Shown: piece after piece, positions 6,826 to 11,977 of the stretch
Layout: each line of letters starts with the position of its first letter
How positions within the stretch are numbered: position 1 is the first letter of the stretch
NCBI GenBank assembly: GCA_030618505.1
Contig: JAUXDF010000058.1
Span: forward strand, 1-11,977
DNA from: Spongiibacteraceae bacterium
GTDB lineage: Bacteria > Pseudomonadota > Gammaproteobacteria > Pseudomonadales > PIVM01
Direction of reading: 5' to 3'
Length of the DNA stretch: 11,977 nucleotides
The notes under the pieces: generated by a model
Databases searched by the model: none
What the model was told of the DNA's origin: nothing
What the model saw: only the letters and a program-made list of their open reading frames with translations
Translations under genes and position numbers: made by a program

Positions 6826-7977
6826 TTAAACGGCTATAGAAAATAACTCTTCTACTTTTTTTCGACTAATACCAAATTGTGACAGGCTATAACAATGCTC
6901 ACCATTTTGATGTTTCGCATTGTTTTTCAGCCAACGACTCATATTTCGTTCAAAGTTCAAATAATAATCCAGGCCAAAATAATCGTAGATAGCCTGTACG
7001 CTAGCGATGGGATCATGCGACAGGGAGTCGTAATCAATCATGAATATCTGCTTATTTTCACATTCAATGGCCGATATCCCCGTATTCATAGAAAGCTTTA
7101 ATGCCTGCATTATCTCACGAGCCAAACTAATAGCATCAACATTTTTGAACACTGCTCGCCTTACCGACAAAATCAAGCTGATGTAGGAAGGCAGACAATC
7201 TTCGATATTACGCACCGTGTTAATAACACAGGCATCAGGGAAATGTTTTTGTAAAAGCGATACCGCTGAAAAGTGCGATGGTGACTTGAGCAACCAACGT
7301 CCACCCGGCTGTCTCCACTGCAGTATCTGCAACTGCCGCAACATAGAGCGGTAACGTTCGTCTACATTGTCTACTTCACGCCAATATTGCCACAGCTGAT
7401 CCAGAGGGGCGAAATAGTTCAGGGAGTCACACACCAGGCTATTGCGTTTCAAAAAACTGCACTCTACCGGACTATCAACATCCATCCTCACCTTTACCGC
7501 CATATCCGGCATAAGTTGATGCATGGTGTTGGACCAGATCCGGGCATATTGTTTTTGCTCGGTAAGCCACTTTTTGTGGTCATCCAAGCTATTTGCTGGT
7601 CGCAATGACTGGGCCAAGGTCAAGCTTCTGTTCTGCTCATCCAGACTCATCAGATTTTGCAACAGGCTGGTACCACTGCGAGGCATACCGGCAATTATGA
7701 GCGGCGCATTAACACACTCCTGCGAAAGCTGAGGAATAGCGTCAAAGGCAGCATTAATTTCACAATGGTTCGCCAGGTTCTCAGCCAACTGGCGGAACAA
7801 AAACTTGCTTCCGGCACGCGTATAATCACGATTTTGTTTTAGTGCCTGACAAATAATCGCCAAACGAGATAATGCGTCTTGATCACAGCTACATGACAAA
7901 ACCCCATCCCCAGCTAACAACATACTATTGGCATAGGACTGGATCAAATCAACGGAAAACAAACTGTGCATACCCAT
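6826..7977 (-). CDS. PAPS-dependent sulfotransferase family protein (Sulfotransfer_3-like)
   Basis: A 383-residue sulfotransferase-like protein, counted from the ATG at 7977. The 5'-phosphosulfate loop is IIAGMPRSGTSLLQNLMS (PRSGTS at residues 99-104). WLLKSPSHFSAVSLL at about 228-242 is the usual KSPxH segment. The 3'-phosphate site is Arg256 with Ser264 (VRNIEDCLPSYISL). A C-terminal YDSLSHDP follows at about 316. Sulfotransferases of this group move sulfate from PAPS to a hydroxyl or amine in the cytoplasm. The start at 7977 is chosen because it leaves one base after the exporter stop (TAAtATG); upstream Met codons in the same frame lie inside the exporter gene. Lying between exporter and methyltransferase, it is co-expressed with pigment genes, so an aryl head, polyene carboxyl-linked sugar or lipid anchor may be the acceptor. 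The acceptor cannot be read from the sequence, and no PAPS-making gene is present here. Confidence 0.86.
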   Translation of the reverse strand: MGMHSLFSVDLIQSYANSMLLAGDGVLSCSCDQDALSRLAIICQALKQNRDYTRAGSKFLFRQLAENLANHCEINAAFDAIPQLSQECVNAPLIIAGMPRSGTSLLQNLMSLDEQNRSLTLAQSLRPANSLDDHKKWLTEQKQYARIWSNTMHQLMPDMAVKVRMDVDSPVECSFLKRNSLVCDSLNYFAPLDQLWQYWREVDNVDERYRSMLRQLQILQWRQPGGRWLLKSPSHFSAVSLLQKHFPDACVINTVRNIEDCLPSYISLILSVRRAVFKNVDAISLAREIMQALKLSMNTGISAIECENKQIFMIDYDSLSHDPIASVQAIYDYFGLDYYLNFERNMSRWLKNNAKHQNGEHCYSLSQFGISRKKVEELFSIAV

Positions 7978-7978
7978 A

Positions 7979-10351
7979 TTAGTGCGACACCTTTCCATTA
8001 TTACTAGCTGAACCAGCAATGACCAACGGCGACAAAATAAACGCTACGGCTATACCGACCCAAAGTGTTAAGCCAAAGGAATGAATTACTGGTGTATCAC
8101 TTAGTGCTAACAAGCCAAAAGACAAAATGGTGGTAATGGCTGAGAGCATAATCGCCAACATGGTTGTTCGATGGTGACTGCCTGCTTCAGCGAAAAACAA
8201 CGTATAGTCGATACCAATACCCAGCACCAACAACAGCGCCAGGGTATTAAAAAGATTCAGCGGCACGGAAAATAACGCAGTGACGGCCATTGCGACAATT
8301 GCAGCGGTGAGTGGCGGCAACATGATTACAATCGCCTTTTTAACTTTGTAACGTATGACCAACAATACAAAAATTAACATATACGAAGCTAAGACAAGGT
8401 AGTTGGCTATAATACGATGACGTGATAACAAAGCAGAGATATTCTGCACCGTATCAATATACCGTACACCATTTAGTTTATCGGCGAGAATTGTTAAGGG
8501 TTCTGAGTATGTAACCCCGCTAAGAATAACAGTGGATACATAATACCCATCAAACTGGCCTAGCCATAGAAATCGAGTCGGTTCCAGAAACTGCAAATCT
8601 ATTAAGTGATCAAAACGAAGAGGCGAACCTTTTTCAGAGCCAAACAAGTTCCGATATGCTTGAATCTGCTTTTCATCCAAACCAATAGAATCACCATAAA
8701 CATTTAAATTAAGCCCGCTGAGTTCAACACTGTTCTTTAACAATAAATAATTCTGTTGCTGCAGCGCTAATGAAGGAATCTGCTGACTGATCGATTGGTA
8801 GGCTGTAATGACGCCCATTTCAATCTGCTGATTAAGCTCAGAGCGAAGCTCTTCCTCCATTTCCAACACTTGTTGAACTGATTTTGCTTTGACGATAAAA
8901 AACTGATTACCCCCAGCCTGCCGGGTTATCTCTCGTACCTTCTGATCCTGCGCCAAAAGCGCTGCAGGTGAACTCTGCAGAATGCGTATATCGTCATCAA
9001 CAACCAAACTAGACAAACACACCATTAAGGAAACAAGTGCAACACCCACTACAAACAGGGTGCTTTTTTCTGCAGGCTGGTGTATCCACCAATTTACCAG
9101 GCTAAGTGATAGAGATTTCAGTTTAGAGGGTCTTGCTTTTGGTGCTTGGGACAACAAAGCAGGAAACCAGGCCAAAACTGTACAGAACGATGCCAACAGA
9201 CCGACGCTGGAAAACAAGGCTATCTGCTGTAACCCGGGGAAATCCGCTGCGAATAAACTTAAATAACCAAGCAAACTGGTTACCAAGCCCAAACTAATTC
9301 CCGGCAAAATACGCGACAATCCCTCTTGGGCAATCCAACGCCCCTGATAATCATACTGCTCAGCAACAAAGTGAAAGGCATAATCGATGGATACACCAAT
9401 CAAACTAGCGCCGAACACCAGGGTAAACAAGTGTATCTTTCCATAGAGGAGAAGGCACACAGTCGTCGCCGATATAACGCCGATAACAATGGGTATCAGA
9501 CAGATCCATAAGGGTTTTAAAGAATGAAAAGCGAGCAGCATCAATACCACTATGCCTAACAAAGAACCAACACCAATGGTGGAAATCTGACGTTTGGCAG
9601 AACGCGCGCCGGCCGTTGCATGGTAGATCACACCAGTGGAGATCAGTTTTACCGAAGGAAAGTGCTCTTCAATAGCTTTTTCACCACGCTGGAAAAACTC
9701 ACCATAGCGCTTCTGCACCTGTCCTGAAAAAGGGCTCTTCTCAATAAGGGCTGAGATCAATAAATAAGAATGCTCATCAACAGTTTTGACCAAAACCCCA
9801 TCTTTTACTGCAAACCCACTGACTGATGCGCTGTGCATCTCATCGACTACATCGCCGAATATTAGCAAGGGATCTCTATCTATCAGCGAAACTAAAGGTG
9901 AAGAAATGGGGCTGTATAGCCGAGCCAAAGCACTATCTTCCAAAGCTTTGAAACCTTTATTTTTCAACGACTGTCGCTGTTTTTCACTCAGTAACATCTG
10001 CCGGTGAGAAAAATAAGTCTCAAACATCTGCTCCTGCAATTTTTGGTCAATACGATACGTCACCGATTGGAATAAATTGCTGTTTATCATCTCACGATAT
10101 AAAAGATCAGCGGCGCCACGAGCCTTGCTGTAGTCCGTCGCGGAAATAATATAAACGGTTTTACCACCAAGATTTTCATTTAGTACTTGAATGGCTTTAT
10201 CAACGACAGGGTCGCGTTCAGCGGCGGGCAATAGCTTTAGAATATTACTTTCAACATTGATCCCCTTGTAGGCCTGATAGGCAAACGATGCCACAACCAA
10301 CAAGGTCAGCATTAACCAAACATAACGAAAACCGACAAACCTATCGTTCAA
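7979..10351 (-). CDS. MMPL/RND-superfamily exporter of the APE cluster
   Basis: A 790-residue inner-membrane protein with the two-fold RND/MMPL plan: TM1 at about 11-29, a periplasmic loop to about 260, five helices between about 264 and 404, TM7 at about 436-458, a second periplasmic loop to about 650 and five helices between about 655 and 785. The proton-relay motif GxxxDY occurs in both halves, GVSIDYAF with Asp323 and GIGIDYTL with Asp715. The HAE-type trimeric efflux pumps are longer; this size and motif pair match lipid/polyketide MMPL exporters regularly found in APE clusters. It probably extracts the finished APE or APE-lipid from the inner membrane for handover to the LolA-like neighbour. 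The start is TTG at 10351, overlapping the preceding gene by 11 nt, with AGGA 11 bases upstream; no ATG near the N-terminus would keep TM1 whole. Confidence 0.92.
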   Translation of the reverse strand: MNDRFVGFRYVWLMLTLLVVASFAYQAYKGINVESNILKLLPAAERDPVVDKAIQVLNENLGGKTVYIISATDYSKARGAADLLYREMINSNLFQSVTYRIDQKLQEQMFETYFSHRQMLLSEKQRQSLKNKGFKALEDSALARLYSPISSPLVSLIDRDPLLIFGDVVDEMHSASVSGFAVKDGVLVKTVDEHSYLLISALIEKSPFSGQVQKRYGEFFQRGEKAIEEHFPSVKLISTGVIYHATAGARSAKRQISTIGVGSLLGIVVLMLLAFHSLKPLWICLIPIVIGVISATTVCLLLYGKIHLFTLVFGASLIGVSIDYAFHFVAEQYDYQGRWIAQEGLSRILPGISLGLVTSLLGYLSLFAADFPGLQQIALFSSVGLLASFCTVLAWFPALLSQAPKARPSKLKSLSLSLVNWWIHQPAEKSTLFVVGVALVSLMVCLSSLVVDDDIRILQSSPAALLAQDQKVREITRQAGGNQFFIVKAKSVQQVLEMEEELRSELNQQIEMGVITAYQSISQQIPSLALQQQNYLLLKNSVELSGLNLNVYGDSIGLDEKQIQAYRNLFGSEKGSPLRFDHLIDLQFLEPTRFLWLGQFDGYYVSTVILSGVTYSEPLTILADKLNGVRYIDTVQNISALLSRHRIIANYLVLASYMLIFVLLVIRYKVKKAIVIMLPPLTAAIVAMAVTALFSVPLNLFNTLALLLVLGIGIDYTLFFAEAGSHHRTTMLAIMLSAITTILSFGLLALSDTPVIHSFGLTLWVGIAVAFILSPLVIAGSASNNGKVSH

Positions 10352-11030
10352 AATACTGCTGTTCCTGTTTGCTTAAGGGCCTGCTACCCGTATCAACGTC
10401 GACAAAACTTAGTTCGGTGTAGTCGCCGTTTACCTCATCAAGGAATATCGCATCGACATACGCCCCACCGGACAGTGTGATCTCTTTAAACACTTTGCTC
10501 AGTATCGACGGTTTCGGTTTCAACACAAGCGTCCATGCGCTTACATCGCCAGAAAACTGCAGATCGAACACTTTGGAAAGGCTATCCATATCGCCAGAGA
10601 AAAGTGACTTAAAAATCGTACCAAAACCATTTAGCATCGGCTGTTTTTTAGCTTCAGCAATGACGACCGTTTTACCGTCTCTTTTCTCAAAAACCGCATT
10701 ATCAGTAACGATCACCGCAGAATACAGCGGCTTTTCAATTTGCCAATATAATCCGTCAACATCTGAGAACAGAAAGCGCCCACTGGATAACAGTGGACGT
10801 TTTAACACCTGGATCTTTTTTTCCTGCCTAAACTGACTTCTGACAATTTTATTATTTTTAAGCTGTTTGCTGACAGCCAGTAAATTCACATCCATAGCGT
10901 GAACATTCACCGGTTTTAATTCGACAACCTCTGCTGTCACATCGCGACTGTTCAGACTGACAAATACCAGCAAACATAAAACAAACTGGAGATACTTCAC
11001 CGCTCGTTTCCCTGTTTCTAACCGTCTCAT
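10341..11030 (-). CDS. LolA-like outer-membrane lipoprotein carrier protein of the APE cluster
   Basis: A 229-residue predicted periplasmic protein. A basic N-terminus (MRRLETGKRAVK) is followed by a hydrophobic stretch at about 13-25 and a likely signal peptidase site after VTA (residue 33). The mature sequence resembles LolA-type carriers: QLKNNKIVRSQFRQEKKIQVLKRP is broken here only by wording, with SGRFLFSDVDGLYWQIEKP at about 82-100 as the recognisable core. LolA folds carry hydrophobic cargo across the periplasm; in APE clusters this dedicated copy is thought to shuttle the pigment or its lipid form. It overlaps the thioesterase stop by ATGA and ends inside the exporter start, so the two transport genes are probably made together. 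It is not the housekeeping LolA, which would be expected near ftsK or serS. Confidence 0.87.
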   Translation of the reverse strand: MRRLETGKRAVKYLQFVLCLLVFVSLNSRDVTAEVVELKPVNVHAMDVNLLAVSKQLKNNKIVRSQFRQEKKIQVLKRPLLSSGRFLFSDVDGLYWQIEKPLYSAVIVTDNAVFEKRDGKTVVIAEAKKQPMLNGFGTIFKSLFSGDMDSLSKVFDLQFSGDVSAWTLVLKPKPSILSKVFKEITLSGGAYVDAIFLDEVNGDYTELSFVDVDTGSRPLSKQEQQYFER

Positions 11031-11434
11031 TTTTCAAGCCCTAATTTCTCGAATAAAATATCCGGAGAAACATAACACATCTCCTCATTACTCATATCCA
11101 CAGCAACCTGGACAGTATGGCCTTTCGTTAGTTTTTGCCCGCTTTCCATATCGGTAATCAAGTAGTTCACTTTTAACCTGTTTTCATATTCAACCAGTTT
11201 CGCACTGACCTTAATCTTTTTGCCAAACGCGGCCGGTTTAATATATTTGATACGCAGATCAATCACTGGCCACGCATAGCCCGAGTCAGCCATTTTCTGA
11301 TAGTTATAGTCTATCTTGTTGAACAACTCACAGCGGGCAATTTCAAAGTACTTGGCATAGTGCCCATGCCATGCAATCGCCATTAGATCAACATCATGGA
11401 ACGGTATAGTTATGTTAATTTCAGCTTCTAGCAT
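11027..11434 (-). CDS. Hotdog acyl-thioesterase (4HBT/YbgC family)
   Basis: A 135-residue single hotdog protein of the 4-hydroxybenzoyl-CoA thioesterase family. The signature FHDVDLMAIAWHGHYAKYFE at residues 12-31 is close to the family pattern, with Asp16 in the position of the 4HBT catalytic Asp. It would cleave or transfer an acyl group from ACP or CoA, either releasing finished polyene or editing stalled intermediates. Such a thioesterase lies next to the ammonia-lyase and LolA-like genes in APE clusters. It starts 25 nt after the lyase stop with only a weak GGTG ahead of its ATG, and its TGA overlaps the LolA-like start. Confidence 0.9.
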   Translation of the reverse strand: MLEAEINITIPFHDVDLMAIAWHGHYAKYFEIARCELFNKIDYNYQKMADSGYAWPVIDLRIKYIKPAAFGKKIKVSAKLVEYENRLKVNYLITDMESGQKLTKGHTVQVAVDMSNEEMCYVSPDILFEKLGLEK

Positions 11435-11459
11435 GATTGCACCAGCGCGGGGCCAAACC

Positions 11460-11977
11460 CTATTCGTAGAGTGACCAATGTTGTTTTTGAATCAGTTCTA
11501 CCATATGCCTCAACTCACCTTCCAAGGGCCTATCTTCATCCAAAAAATCAAAAGCCTCGCAAACCTGTTCTTTAAACTGTCTAAGCCCTTGCGGGAGTGT
11601 TTCAGCTAACAACTCACCGCGCCGTTCACGAATTTCAAGACCTTGGCATACTGCCAATAATTCAGCTGCAGCAACCTGCTCGGTTAACTGTAAAATACGC
11701 AAACAGTCTCGTGCAGAGATAGTTCCCATACTCACTTTATCTTGATTGTGACATTCGGTAGACCGGGAGAACACGCTAGCAGGCATCGTTTGTTTCAGCG
11801 CTTCTGCCGTCCAGGCAGATACACCGATTTGCACAGCTTTAAAACCGTGGTTAATAACAGCGCGCTCACCACATGACCCGGAAAGATTTGCTGGTAAACC
11901 ATGGTTAAATCGCGTATCCATCAACAACGCCATCTGCCTATCCATAAGATCTGCCAGATTTGCTACACAGTTTTTCA
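11460..11977 (-). CDS. Aromatic amino-acid ammonia-lyase (HAL/PAL/TAL family), C-terminal part
   Basis: The frame is open to the window edge (the first visible residues are KNCVANLADLMDRQMALL), so the gene starts beyond 11977; the Met at 11945 is internal. The 171 visible residues match the C-terminal third of HAL/PAL-type lyases: a DRQMALLMDTRFNHGLPANL segment, then HGFKAVQIGVSAWTAEA, then STECHNQDKVSMGT. The MIO-forming Ala-Ser-Gly and the substrate-selecting residues lie in the missing part, so His, Tyr or Phe specificity cannot be decided. In APE and flexirubin clusters a lyase of this family is thought to make a cinnamate-type starter from tyrosine or phenylalanine, which fits its place here better than histidine degradation, for which no hut gene is nearby. 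Confidence 0.88.
   Translation of the reverse strand, partial: KNCVANLADLMDRQMALLMDTRFNHGLPANLSGSCGERAVINHGFKAVQIGVSAWTAEALKQTMPASVFSRSTECHNQDKVSMGTISARDCLRILQLTEQVAAAELLAVCQGLEIRERRGELLAETLPQGLRQFKEQVCEAFDFLDEDRPLEGELRHMVELIQKQHWSLYE

Noticed and set aside
6826..7977. P-loop kinase instead of sulfotransferase
   Set aside because: The PRSGTS loop lacks a Walker GxxxxGK[ST] lysine, and the KSPxH and R..S segments are those of sulfotransferases.
7978..8019. Longer sulfotransferase N-terminus from 8019
   Set aside because: It would overlap the exporter by 41 nt and adds residues without family resemblance; the ATG at 7977 directly follows the exporter stop.
10477..10836. 119-codon open frame on the plus strand
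   Set aside because: It lies wholly opposite the LolA-like gene and shows no protein-like motif; it is an antisense shadow, as is the 93-codon frame at 2942-3223.
11460..11945. Complete short gene starting at 11945
   Set aside because: The upstream codons to the window edge are open and read as ammonia-lyase sequence, so this is the C-terminal part of a longer gene.

Overview
The window holds the downstream part of an aryl polyene (APE) pigment biosynthesis cluster on the minus strand, read from about 11977 down to 1443. At the left edge it faces a convergent alpha/beta-hydrolase gene on the plus strand (1-1059, 5' end missing). The content suggests a Gram-negative, probably gammaproteobacterial, chromosome of moderate GC. 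The evidence is a lipobox outer-membrane lipoprotein, a LolA-like periplasmic protein, an MMPL/RND-type inner-membrane exporter, tightly packed APE genes and REP/MITE-like intergenic repeats. I cannot name the species.

Layout in transcription order: aromatic amino-acid ammonia-lyase (HAL/PAL/TAL family, N-terminus outside the window), hotdog thioesterase, LolA-like protein, 12-TM MMPL exporter, PAPS-type sulfotransferase, class I SAM methyltransferase, DUF3261-type lipoprotein, ketosynthase (ApeO-like), hotdog dehydratase (ApeP-like), ketoreductase (ApeQ/FabG-like) and a second ketosynthase (ApeR-like). The genes abut or overlap (ATGA, TAATG, 1 to 25 nt). The largest internal gap is 54 nt, and I see no promoter or terminator inside, so this looks like one operon whose promoter and remaining genes (ACPs, AMP ligase, acyl/glycosyltransferase and others) lie beyond 11977.

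How the genes fit together (inference from the APE pathway): the lyase would supply an aryl-acrylate starter. The ketosynthases, ketoreductase and dehydratase extend it on ACPs into a conjugated polyene. The methyltransferase decorates the aryl head. The thioesterase, MMPL protein, LolA-like protein and lipoprotein would handle release and movement to the outer membrane. The sulfotransferase is not part of the APE core set I know and is the most interesting gene here: it sits one nucleotide after the exporter and directly before the methyltransferase, and suggests a sulfated APE or sulfated APE-lipid.

The convergent intergenic region (1060-1442) contains two separate nested inverted-repeat elements of about 142 and 146 bp. 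The first has 15-bp terminal inverted repeats flanked by TAATTA on both sides. It appears to have inserted exactly at the hydrolase stop codon while preserving it.
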